NCBI GenBank assembly: GCA_018266875.1
Contig: JAFDZR010000013.1
Coordinates: forward strand, 48,445-112,444
Length of the DNA stretch: 64,000 bases
Direction of reading: 5' to 3'
Source: Bacteroidota bacterium
GTDB lineage: Bacteria; Bacteroidota; Ignavibacteria; Tepidaquicellales; Tepidaquicellaceae
Part shown: positions 26,551-34,756 of the stretch, one piece after another
Layout: each line of letters opens with the position of its first letter
Position numbering within the stretch: position 1 is the first letter of the stretch
Made by a program: the position numbers and the translations under genes
The notes under the pieces: generated by a model
What the model saw: the letters and a program-made list of their open reading frames with translations, nothing else
Told to the model about the DNA's origin: nothing
Database searches by the model: none

Positions 26551-27375
26551 ATGAAAAGTGTTTTTATAGGATCGAAAAATGAATTTGACGAACTGATAGT
26601 CGACTGGCTTGCAGAAAATACTGAGCTTGCAGGCGTTGTTTGGTCCGACTCCGCTACCTGGAGGAAGACGTGGAAAGGCAGAATTGATTACGGTCTGAAA
26701 CGGGCAAAGAAATACGGATATTTTAAAGTGCTTAATGAACTGCTGTTGTTTTTTTATGTAAAGAAAAAAGTTGCGGTGAAAGATCTCGGTTTCCTGAAAA
26801 GAGAGATCATCAGACCTTACTGGAAACAGAAAGGAAGAAAGTTTACAGACCTTTCTTTCAGGGAAATGAGCGCAGACAATGTGAACAAAAAAGAAGTTCT
26901 GGATTTTCTCGGTGAAGTAAAACCTGATATTATCTTTGCAATGTGCGTTAATGATTTTTTCGGAAAGAAGATCAGAAATATTTCAAAGTACGGGGTATTC
27001 CTCTGGCATGAAGGTCTTACACCCGAGTATAAAGGACTCTACTCTCCTTTCTGGACTTTATATAATCAGGATTATGATAATCTTGCATATTCTTTTCTGA
27101 AAATGAACGACAGGATAGATGCAGGTGAGATATACGTCTGCGGAAAAGCAAAAGACATAGATCTGGAAAAACATAATTATTCCTTTATCGGACATAAGGC
27201 AATCTATGACAGTCTCCCGGAAGTAAAGGATTTTCTTTTGAAGCTGGAAGCAGGTGAACAAAAGACTCTGCCTGAGAGAAATACTGCTCCGGGATATTAC
27301 ACCTACCCCGGCATTACACAGTATATTAAAATGCGAAGCCGTTTAAAAAAATATTTAAGTTCAAATAAAAAATAA
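26551..27375 (+). CDS. Formyltransferase-fold protein with altered active site
   Basis: A 274-residue protein resembling methionyl-tRNA formyltransferase and sugar N-formyltransferases (VioF/QdtF type), which pass a formyl group from N10-formyl-tetrahydrofolate to an amino sugar. KYGVFLWHEGLTPEYKG aligns with the canonical NxHxSLLPxYRG. The catalytic histidine is kept (H153) and an aspartate is kept in DRIDAGE (D190), but the canonical asparagine two residues before the histidine is a leucine (L151). The N-terminal half carries an insertion (about residues 45-100) rich in Lys and Tyr. It lies among amino-sugar genes, so N-formylation is plausible, but the altered motif makes another acyl-transfer or non-catalytic role possible. 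Confidence 0.72.
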   Translation: MKSVFIGSKNEFDELIVDWLAENTELAGVVWSDSATWRKTWKGRIDYGLKRAKKYGYFKVLNELLLFFYVKKKVAVKDLGFLKREIIRPYWKQKGRKFTDLSFREMSADNVNKKEVLDFLGEVKPDIIFAMCVNDFFGKKIRNISKYGVFLWHEGLTPEYKGLYSPFWTLYNQDYDNLAYSFLKMNDRIDAGEIYVCGKAKDIDLEKHNYSFIGHKAIYDSLPEVKDFLLKLEAGEQKTLPERNTAPGYYTYPGITQYIKMRSRLKKYLSSNKK

Positions 27376-27384
27376 TTCAGAGTA

Positions 27385-28347
27385 TTGAAAATTCTTATTA
27401 CAGGCGCTGCAGGTTTTATCGGATTTCACACTGCAGTAAAATTATGCGGTGAAGGTTATGATGTCACAGGAATTGACAATGTGAATTCCTATTATGATAC
27501 CGGTCTGAAGATGAACAGACTGAATCTGCTGAATAAACTTGACAATTTCAAATTCATAAAAGCCGATCTCACAGACAGGGAAAACCTGAAAAAGATTTTC
27601 GCCGATGAGAAACCGGAAATTGTAATAAATCTTGCTGCCCAGCCGGGAGTAAGGTATTCAATTACAAATCCCGAAGTGAGCATTCAAAGCAACATCATTG
27701 CATTTTTCAATCTTCTGGAATGCTGCAGGGAATTAAAAGGAGTCAGACTTATTTACGCTTCATCAAGCTCTGTCTACGGCAACAGCAGAAAGATCCCTTT
27801 CTCGGTAAAAGATAATGTTGATCATCCGGTTTCACTTTATGCTGCAACCAAGAAATCGAATGAATTAATGGCTTACACCTACCATCACCTGTACAAATTT
27901 CCCGTTACCGGACTTAGATTCTTTACAGTTTACGGACCGTGGGGAAGACCTGACATGGCATATTATAATTTTACGGAAAAGATAATGAAAGGCGAACCGA
28001 TCGATGTATATAATCACGGCGACATGGAAAGGGATTTTACATACATTGATGATGTGACAGAATCCGTTTCAAGACTTGTGAAAAAAACAGATGATAATGA
28101 ATACAGGCTTTTCAACATCGGGGGAGAGCATCCTGTTAACCTGCTGAAATTCATAGAAACTCTGGAAAATAAACTCGGCAAAAAAGCCGAAAAGAATTTC
28201 AGGGACATGCAGCCGGGTGATGTAAAGATCACAAGCGCTGATACTGCTGATCTTGCTGAGTATATTGATTTCATTCCTGAAGTAAGGATAGAAGAAGGAC
28301 TGGAAAAATTTGTAAAATGGTTTAAGGAATATTATAAATTTAAGTAG
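27385..28347 (+). CDS. NAD-dependent sugar epimerase, UDP-glucuronate 4-epimerase-like
   Basis: A 320-residue short-chain dehydrogenase/reductase of the extended epimerase type. TGAAGFIG (residues 6-13) binds NAD, NLAAQPGVRYSI and NIIAFFNLLE match UDP-glucuronate epimerases (CapI/LpsL type), YASSSSVYG carries the serine, and Y152/K156 form the YxxxK pair in YAATKKS. RFFTVYGPWGRPDMA is also typical of that subgroup. It would turn UDP-glucuronate into UDP-galacturonate. It starts at a TTG nine bases after the formyltransferase-like gene and is three bases from an asnB homologue, which fits uronic acid synthesis followed by amidation. Confidence 0.87.
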   Translation: MKILITGAAGFIGFHTAVKLCGEGYDVTGIDNVNSYYDTGLKMNRLNLLNKLDNFKFIKADLTDRENLKKIFADEKPEIVINLAAQPGVRYSITNPEVSIQSNIIAFFNLLECCRELKGVRLIYASSSSVYGNSRKIPFSVKDNVDHPVSLYAATKKSNELMAYTYHHLYKFPVTGLRFFTVYGPWGRPDMAYYNFTEKIMKGEPIDVYNHGDMERDFTYIDDVTESVSRLVKKTDDNEYRLFNIGGEHPVNLLKFIETLENKLGKKAEKNFRDMQPGDVKITSADTADLAEYIDFIPEVRIEEGLEKFVKWFKEYYKFK

Positions 28348-28350
28348 AGT

Positions 28351-30129
28351 ATGTGCGGAATTGCGGGAAAGAGCGACTGGAGCGGAGCGGGTGTGGACAC
28401 GGTTTTAACCGTTTCCGGAATGTGCGGTGTGATGAGTCACAGAGGTCCGGATAATCAGGGCGTGAAGGATCTCGGTAATATTGTTCTCGGACACAGACGG
28501 CTGTCCATAATAGACCTTTCTGAGAAAGCCAATCAGCCTATGTCTTCAGCTGACGGAAGATACACAATAGTTTATAACGGAGAGGTTTATAATTTCCGTG
28601 AAATAAGAAAAGATCTCGAAAAGGAAGGTTACAGATTCAATACTAATTCCGATACGGAAGTGATTATCTGCGCCTTTGATAAATACGGAACCGACTGCTT
28701 CAGGAAATTCAACGGAATGTTTGCTCTTGCTGTCTGGGATTCGCAACTGCAGGAATTGATCCTTGCCCGTGACAGATTCGGGAAAAAACCCCTGCATTAT
28801 TTTTTCGGCAGAGATAATAATATTTCTTTTGCTTCGGAAATTAAGGCTTTTAAAACTGATGAAAGTATTCCTCTGGATATCTCTTTTGAAGCTTTGAACT
28901 GCTATCTCGCTATTGGTTATATTCTTGCACCGATGACCATATATAAAAATGTTTATAAACTTGAAGCGGCTCATTATCTTAAAATTTCCGGTTCCGGAAA
29001 AAATGTTTCAAAAGTCAGATACTGGGATTACTCTGAAACTTTCGCCGTGAAAAATAAAGATTCCGAAGATGATACCTGCAGTAAAATTTTATTTCTACTG
29101 GAAGAATCTGTGAAAAGAAGGATGATCAGTGATGTTCCCGTCGGCGCATTTCTAAGCGGCGGCATAGATTCAACTTCTATCGCAGCGCTGATGAAAAAAT
29201 ATCATAAAGGAGAACTCCATACTTTCAGTGTCGGATTCAATCAGAAAAGTTATAATGAGCTTCCCGATGCTGACAGGGCGGCAGAGGTGATCGGAACCCA
29301 TCACCATGGTATCATCTGTGACATTAAGGATGAAATTGATTTTATCAATAATGCAGTTGATATATTTGATGAACCTTTCGCCGATAATTCCCTGATTCCC
29401 ATGATTGAAGTTTCAAAGCTTGCTTCGGAATATGTTACGGTCGTTCTCAGCGGAGACGGCGCAGATGAAATTTTCGCAGGTTACATTACATACAAAGCTG
29501 ACAGATATTACAGCTACGCTAAACCAATCCCGGACTCGATAAAAAAGTTTTTTATAAATTTAAACTTGACCGGCGGAAATAAAAAAAAGCTGAACTGGCA
29601 GTATAAACAAAAACAATTCCTGAACGGAACTCTTCATTCACCCGAAAAAGCGCATTATCTCTGGAGACAATTTTTCCCTCCGGAAGACAGGGTGAACATA
29701 CTCGGGGAAAAATACAGAGAGCTTGTATTTGATTCGGATCCGTTTTATACTTTTCAGAGGTTTTATGATAACGCAAAAGACCTTCAGCCGCTCGACAGGA
29801 ATTTATATGTTGACGGTATGACATGGCTAACTGATGATATACTTGTTAAAGTGGACAGAACCACCATGCACAGCAGCATTGAAGCCAGATGTCCTTATCT
29901 TGATCCCGAACTTGTGGAATATGTTTCTTCAATTCCCGTTGACAGGAAAATGAATAATTTCCGCTTGAAATATATTCTGAAAAAAGCCCTGAAGGATACT
30001 GTGCCGGAGTTTGTGATAAATAAAAAAAAGAGCGGATTCAATTCGCCTGTCGGTGCCTGGATCGGTGCTGACGGTATTGATGAATTCAGGTCTTTCAATA
30101 AATATGTATATGACAGAAAATTCTCTTAA
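28351..30129 (+). CDS. asnB: Asparagine synthase (glutamine-hydrolysing) family, full length
   Basis: A 592-residue two-domain enzyme with MCGIAGK giving the glutaminase nucleophile Cys2, SHRGPDNQG, GHRRLSIIDLS, VYNGEVYNF and the PP-loop LSGGIDST at residues 268-275. SGDGADEIFAGY and the KVDRTTMHSSIEARCPYLD stretch are standard for the synthase domain. It is three bases downstream of the UDP-glucuronate-epimerase-like gene, so amidation of a galacturonic acid residue is the best hypothesis. It is a second full-length copy beside 18621 and differs from it over most of its length. The 3' end overlaps the next methyltransferase by 20 bases. Confidence 0.9.
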   Translation: MCGIAGKSDWSGAGVDTVLTVSGMCGVMSHRGPDNQGVKDLGNIVLGHRRLSIIDLSEKANQPMSSADGRYTIVYNGEVYNFREIRKDLEKEGYRFNTNSDTEVIICAFDKYGTDCFRKFNGMFALAVWDSQLQELILARDRFGKKPLHYFFGRDNNISFASEIKAFKTDESIPLDISFEALNCYLAIGYILAPMTIYKNVYKLEAAHYLKISGSGKNVSKVRYWDYSETFAVKNKDSEDDTCSKILFLLEESVKRRMISDVPVGAFLSGGIDSTSIAALMKKYHKGELHTFSVGFNQKSYNELPDADRAAEVIGTHHHGIICDIKDEIDFINNAVDIFDEPFADNSLIPMIEVSKLASEYVTVVLSGDGADEIFAGYITYKADRYYSYAKPIPDSIKKFFINLNLTGGNKKKLNWQYKQKQFLNGTLHSPEKAHYLWRQFFPPEDRVNILGEKYRELVFDSDPFYTFQRFYDNAKDLQPLDRNLYVDGMTWLTDDILVKVDRTTMHSSIEARCPYLDPELVEYVSSIPVDRKMNNFRLKYILKKALKDTVPEFVINKKKSGFNSPVGAWIGADGIDEFRSFNKYVYDRKFS

Positions 30130-30901
30130 ATTACAGAAGAAACAGTCCGAATGGAATGAGCAATGGACGCTTCTTCAGGATAATGAACTCTTCCTTTTTA
30201 AAGACTGGATACTTCCTAATACTCTAGATGATTTCAGAGATAAGGAAGTACTCGAATGCGGATGCGGAGGCGGTCAGCATACTTCCTTTATTGCGCCTTA
30301 TGCCAAAAGTATAACAGCGGTTGATCTTAACACTGCGGAAATTGCGAAAACAAGAAATAAAGAATTTTCTAACATTGAATTCGTCGAAGATGATATTGCA
30401 AAAATGGATCTTGGAAAAAAATTTGACATAGTATTTTCCATAGGCGTTGTGCATCATACTGATGATCCCGATCTGACTTTTGAAAACATGAAAAATCATA
30501 CCAGACCCGGCGGCAGAACTATCGTGTGGGTGTATTCTCAGGAAGGCAATTCTCTTGTGAAATACGGTGTGGAACCAGTCAGAAAATTGTTCCTAAAAGG
30601 TATGAGCAGAAAAAGTCTCCTCGGTTTGTCAAAGTTAATTACAGCTCTTCTTTATATTCCGGTCTATTCGGTTTATAAATTGCCATTGAAATTCTTACCA
30701 TTTTATGAATATTTTGATAACTTCAGGAAAATGACTTTCGAAAGAAATACTCTTAATGTATTTGATAAACTGAATGCTCCGCAGGTTGATTTTATAAGCA
30801 GGCAAAGGATCTCAAAGTGGTTTAACAGTGAAGATTTTTCCGGTGTGACAGTAAATCCATATAAAGGCGTGAGCTGGAGCGGAAGCGGTACCAGAAAATA
30901 A
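30110..30901 (+). CDS. Class I SAM-dependent methyltransferase
   Basis: A protein of about 263 residues. VLECGCGGG at about residues 47-55 is SAM motif I, ITAVDLN is motif II, and IVFSIGVVHHTDDP is motif IV with the characteristic HH. RPGGRTIVWVYS follows as motif VI. The frame is open back to 30053, but MTENSLKLQK from the ATG at 30110 (or 30104) is the natural beginning, overlapping the asnB homologue by about 20 bases. It likely methylates a sugar of the polysaccharide; the acceptor is unknown. Confidence 0.84.
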   Translation: MTENSLKLQKKQSEWNEQWTLLQDNELFLFKDWILPNTLDDFRDKEVLECGCGGGQHTSFIAPYAKSITAVDLNTAEIAKTRNKEFSNIEFVEDDIAKMDLGKKFDIVFSIGVVHHTDDPDLTFENMKNHTRPGGRTIVWVYSQEGNSLVKYGVEPVRKLFLKGMSRKSLLGLSKLITALLYIPVYSVYKLPLKFLPFYEYFDNFRKMTFERNTLNVFDKLNAPQVDFISRQRISKWFNSEDFSGVTVNPYKGVSWSGSGTRK

Positions 30902-30909
30902 TATCTATC

Positions 30910-31572
30910 ATGAGTTTTCTATTCAAATATAACGAGAAGCTGAAATTCGATACCGGTAATGAAAATTACTACGAACTGATCAAGGACGGCATTCTGCATC
31001 TCTCCAAAGTGATTACGTTTGTCTTTTCTCCGTTCATGAAAATTGCTCTTGTTGTAAACGGCGTAAAATTCGGTTCGGGTATAAGAGTGTTTGGTTTGCC
31101 GAGAATTGAAAATAAAGGCTCTATAACTCTGGGAAATAATATGAGACTCATCTCGGCTAAATGCGGATATAATTCCGGGAATCTGGCAGGCGGTGTTTTT
31201 CTGAGAACATCAAAGGAAGGCAGTATCAAAACCGGTGATGAAGTGTATCTCAACGGAACTTCTATTATTAGCGAGGAAAGCGTTACTCTCGGCAGCAGAA
31301 TTATGATCGGCGCAAATACCGTGATCATGGATACGAATTCCCATAATGTCCCATACAAAAACAGGCTCAAGAGATGGGATAAGATCAGAAGAAAAGCTGT
31401 CGTCATTGAAGATGATGTCTGGATCGGCGCAAACTGCTTTATCATGAAAGGTGTAAGGATAGGAAAGGGCTCCATCATCGGAGCCGGCAGCGTTGTGAAT
31501 AATGAAGTGAAACCATTCAGCGTCTATGCAGGCAATCCAGCTGTTTTCATTAAAAATATTGAAGAAGAATAA
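30910..31572 (+). CDS. Hexapeptide-repeat O-acetyltransferase (maltose/galactoside acetyltransferase-like)
   Basis: A 220-residue left-handed beta-helix acyltransferase. Hexapeptide coils run from FGSGIRVFGLPRIENKGSI to the C-terminus. MDTNSHNVPY supplies the catalytic histidine as in galactoside acetyltransferase, and DDVWIGANCFIMKGVRIGKGSIIGAGSVV then VYAGNPAVFI is the standard ending. An N-terminal helical segment (about residues 1-45) may attach it to membrane substrates. It likely O-acetylates a sugar of the glycan with acetyl-CoA. It starts eight bases after one methyltransferase and directly adjoins another. Confidence 0.87.
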   Translation: MSFLFKYNEKLKFDTGNENYYELIKDGILHLSKVITFVFSPFMKIALVVNGVKFGSGIRVFGLPRIENKGSITLGNNMRLISAKCGYNSGNLAGGVFLRTSKEGSIKTGDEVYLNGTSIISEESVTLGSRIMIGANTVIMDTNSHNVPYKNRLKRWDKIRRKAVVIEDDVWIGANCFIMKGVRIGKGSIIGAGSVVNNEVKPFSVYAGNPAVFIKNIEEE

Positions 31573-32268
31573 ATGTCAGAACTTTTCACATCAGCCGAAC
31601 AGATGCAGAAAGCCACTAACTATAATCAGTGGACTTTTGAACAGTTTGAAAAATATATCAGAGGTGATGTCCTGGAAGTCGGATGCGGAGTGGGTTCTTT
31701 TACCAAGCTGATAACTGATAAAAGTAATTTTGATTCTCTGTATTGCATTGATATTTCAGAACCGGCGATCGAACACATAAGGAAAAAAGATTTCGGAAGG
31801 AATATAAGGATAGAATGCATAGATCTGGTGAACGTTACAGGGCGGTATGATTTTATTCTCTGCATGAATGTGATGGAGCATGTGGAGGATGATAAAGGAT
31901 TTTTCAAAAAACTGCTCGAACTGCTGAAGCCCGGCGGCGTTCTGTTTCATCTTGTTCCGTCCCATAAATTTCTTTATTCGAATTTCGATAAAGCCGCCGG
32001 TCACTTTAAACGGTATACCAAGGAAATGATGAATGAATTTGAGATCCCTTCCGAAATTAATCTTATCAGGCAGTTTTATTTTAATCCTGTAGGTGCTCTC
32101 GGTTACTGGCTTGTTTACAAAGCCCTGAAATCCGGAAATATAAATGACACTGAAGGCGAGATAGGATTGTTTGATAAATATATAGTCCCGTTCTCAAAAA
32201 GTTTTTTACCGCTCAGCAATCCGATCGGAATATCACTTATAAGTATTTACGAAAAAATAAAAAATTAA
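31573..32268 (+). CDS. Class I SAM-dependent methyltransferase
   Basis: A 231-residue methyltransferase with VLEVGCGVGSF (residues 33-43) as motif I, LYCIDISEPAIEHI as motif II, FILCMNVMEHVEDD as motif IV and LLKPGGVLFHLVPSH as motif VI. It begins immediately after the stop of the acetyltransferase gene and ends two bases before a DPM-type glycosyltransferase gene. The C-terminal part contains NPVGALGYWLVYKAL, a stretch often seen in methyltransferases that sit beside DPM-type GT2 enzymes. It may act on a polyprenyl-linked sugar, but the acceptor is unknown. Confidence 0.85.
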   Translation: MSELFTSAEQMQKATNYNQWTFEQFEKYIRGDVLEVGCGVGSFTKLITDKSNFDSLYCIDISEPAIEHIRKKDFGRNIRIECIDLVNVTGRYDFILCMNVMEHVEDDKGFFKKLLELLKPGGVLFHLVPSHKFLYSNFDKAAGHFKRYTKEMMNEFEIPSEINLIRQFYFNPVGALGYWLVYKALKSGNINDTEGEIGLFDKYIVPFSKSFLPLSNPIGISLISIYEKIKN

Positions 32269-32270
32269 AA

Positions 32271-33155
32271 ATGATTTCTGTTGTTATACCGGCTTTTAAT
32301 GAAGGAAGTGTAATTGCTATGACTGTTTTTGATATTAAGAAAGTAGCAGAGATGAATAATCTGGAAAATGTTGAGATCATTGTTGTTGATGACGGTTCCA
32401 CAGACAGAACCGCTGAAATGAGCGAGAAGGCGGGAGCAGTCACAATCAGACATCCTCACAATATTGGTTACGGTAAATCTTTAAAGGACGGTATTGAAGC
32501 CGCCTCTAATGATACTATTGTCATCTCAGATGCAGACGGAACTTATCCGCTTGAAATGATCCCGATTCTCGTCAGTGAATATAATAAGGGTTTCGATATG
32601 GTGGTAGGCGCGAGACAGGGTGAGAATTATGATGAATCTTTTAAAAAGAAAATCCTGCGGCTGATCCTGAAGAAGCTGGTTGAGTTTTCTGCCGGAAGAA
32701 AAATTGATGACATAAACTCCGGTCTGAGAGTATTCTCAAAAAAGGAAATTGTCCCGTTCTTCTCAAAACTCTGTAATACATTCAGTTTTACAACGTCCCT
32801 TACTCTTGCTTATATGATGAATGCAAAGTATGTGAAGTATATTCCGATCGATTACAAGAAAAGAGAAGGTAAGACAAAAGTCAAACTCTTCAGGGATTCA
32901 ATGAGAACGATGCAGTTTATAGTTGAAGCTATTCTGTTTTATAATCCGATCAAGATTTTTATTGTATTCTGCGCATCTCTCCTTATTTTTGCGGGATTCA
33001 ATTTTATTCTTTCACTGATTTTCAGAATGCCTATTACTTTTTATCTAGGTCTGGGAAGCATTCTCCTTTCCATCCTTATGTTTGGAATGGGTCTGATCTC
33101 TGTTCAGATCAAGCATCTTATGATTTCAGGTGAATTCAGAAACAGGTCTAAATGA
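32271..33155 (+). CDS. DPM1-type GT2 polyprenyl-phosphate glycosyltransferase
   Basis: A 294-residue GT2 enzyme: ISVVIPAFNEGSVI, IIVVDDGSTDRTAE, HNIGYGKSLKDGIE and ISDADGTYP (donor and metal site), then INSGLRVF. Two hydrophobic segments occupy about residues 222-282. It likely transfers a hexose to undecaprenyl phosphate. The next gene, which overlaps it by four bases, encodes a GT-C-like membrane protein that could use the product in the periplasm. The pair resembles the GtrB/GtrC arrangement of O-antigen modification, although no GtrA-type small flippase is present. Confidence 0.86.
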   Translation: MISVVIPAFNEGSVIAMTVFDIKKVAEMNNLENVEIIVVDDGSTDRTAEMSEKAGAVTIRHPHNIGYGKSLKDGIEAASNDTIVISDADGTYPLEMIPILVSEYNKGFDMVVGARQGENYDESFKKKILRLILKKLVEFSAGRKIDDINSGLRVFSKKEIVPFFSKLCNTFSFTTSLTLAYMMNAKYVKYIPIDYKKREGKTKVKLFRDSMRTMQFIVEAILFYNPIKIFIVFCASLLIFAGFNFILSLIFRMPITFYLGLGSILLSILMFGMGLISVQIKHLMISGEFRNRSK

Positions 33156-34756
33156 ATCCGGTTAAAAATTTTTTTACAGGCGGTAAAAATCACTTTCTCA
33201 AAGGAAGTCTTGTATTCGTAATATTTTTTCTGATTACGCGTCTTCCTTATCTTATCTATTATCCCGTAAATGTTTTATCCAATGATACCGCTTCCTATAT
33301 CTCGGCTGCTGTATCAATTCTGAATTCAGGCACGCCGCTGTTTGATATCAGAACTCCCGGCTATCCTGTTTTCCTTTCGCTGGTCTGGACTTTCTCAGAA
33401 AGCATTTTTGCATCTTCAGTCATTCAGATTGCTTTTTCTTTTTTGACGGGAATTCTTTGTATTTATATTTTCAGCAGGATTTACAGTAAATATACTTTTT
33501 TGTTTGCCTGTTTTCTAACAGTTTATATGACTTCCTCATATTTCCTGATCCTTGAACCGGCGGTCCTCACTGAATCGTTATTTACCAATTCACTCCTTAT
33601 CTTTACTTTACTGATGATCCTTTCCTTTAAGAAAGACAGGAATATATACTGGATTTTATTGTCGGTATCAACAGCTGTTGTAATTCTGATCAGACCGGCG
33701 GGTCTATTCCTGGCGGGAACATTGATCCTTATACTTATCTATTTCATCTTTAAAAAGTACAGCCCCTCTAAGTTTGTTTCACTGGTCATTCCATTTGCGG
33801 TAATTATTACGGGACTTTGTACTTACAATTATTCAACTCTGAATTCATTCACCATTACACCTTTCGGCGAGGCAAATCTCTCCGGAGTGACCGTTCTTTT
33901 CATGCAGACTTCCGATAAATATCCTGAGTTTGTGAATAATGCGATTAAACAGACACTTGATTCAATTCCCCGAAAAGACAGATCATACGTTAAGAATAAT
34001 TCATCGGTCTCAAAACTTTTCAATGTGTTCAAGGATAATTTTTTCAGGCAGATGAATTTTGCTGATAATCTGATGGGAAATGATTCAACGAAATCATACA
34101 TGGATGTAAAGCCTTACATGAGAATTGTTTCTGAAGATGCAATAAAAAATAATCCGAGAATTTACGCCAAGTTCTTTATCTGTAATTTTTATTACTTCTT
34201 CCGGAATCTCGGCATTGACATGAAATATTTTGATCAGCTTCTGTACAGCTATAATAAAAATGTAGTTGAAAGACGGTATGTCAGCGAACTTGATAAACAA
34301 AAATGGCTGCAGATATCTTCAGACAGAACCGTCAATATGGAAGTGAAAGAGATAATTCAGAATGGTATTAATTATCAGGAACAGCTTAAATACATAAAGG
34401 TAAATGAAAACGGAAAGGTGACCGCCGAAAGCACTTATCTCAGATCTTTGTATAATATTTATGAAAAAATATATAATGTGATCTTCAGAAGTCTTGTCTG
34501 GTATATTGCATTTTTCCTGATGTTTCTGATGAGCATTTATCTTTTGATTAAAAGTAAGTTTACAGACAAGGATGCTGTAATTGCATTTATTTTGTTCATG
34601 ATGTTTCTGACTAAAGCCGTGATGGTGAGCATGGTTGAATCATCACTTGAAAGATACAGCTATACAGTTGAATTCCTCGTCTATTTCAGTGTCCCTTTTA
34701 TTCTTATACTGTTTGAAAATTTTAAAAGTATGAAATCTAAAAAATTAAATTCATGA
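33152..34756 (+). CDS. Multi-pass membrane protein, GT-C/GT39-like
   Basis: A 534-residue inner-membrane protein with about ten hydrophobic segments. The first periplasmic loop contains NVLSNDTASYISAA and FDIRTPGYPVFLSLVW, with acidic residues before a TPGYP motif as in GT39-like enzymes. A large soluble insertion lies at about residues 225-440. It overlaps the DPM-type gene upstream and the aminotransferase gene downstream by four bases each, so the three are probably co-translated. Transfer of a sugar from polyprenyl phosphate to the glycan on the outer leaflet is a reasonable hypothesis. It resembles 12769 in overall design only. Confidence 0.68.
   Translation: MNPVKNFFTGGKNHFLKGSLVFVIFFLITRLPYLIYYPVNVLSNDTASYISAAVSILNSGTPLFDIRTPGYPVFLSLVWTFSESIFASSVIQIAFSFLTGILCIYIFSRIYSKYTFLFACFLTVYMTSSYFLILEPAVLTESLFTNSLLIFTLLMILSFKKDRNIYWILLSVSTAVVILIRPAGLFLAGTLILILIYFIFKKYSPSKFVSLVIPFAVIITGLCTYNYSTLNSFTITPFGEANLSGVTVLFMQTSDKYPEFVNNAIKQTLDSIPRKDRSYVKNNSSVSKLFNVFKDNFFRQMNFADNLMGNDSTKSYMDVKPYMRIVSEDAIKNNPRIYAKFFICNFYYFFRNLGIDMKYFDQLLYSYNKNVVERRYVSELDKQKWLQISSDRTVNMEVKEIIQNGINYQEQLKYIKVNENGKVTAESTYLRSLYNIYEKIYNVIFRSLVWYIAFFLMFLMSIYLLIKSKFTDKDAVIAFILFMMFLTKAVMVSMVESSLERYSYTVEFLVYFSVPFILILFENFKSMKSKKLNS

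Noticed and set aside
30969..31478. 169-codon open frame on the minus strand
   Set aside because: It lies entirely inside the hexapeptide acetyltransferase gene, and its protein is the Leu/Ile/Pro-rich reverse reading expected of an antisense shadow.
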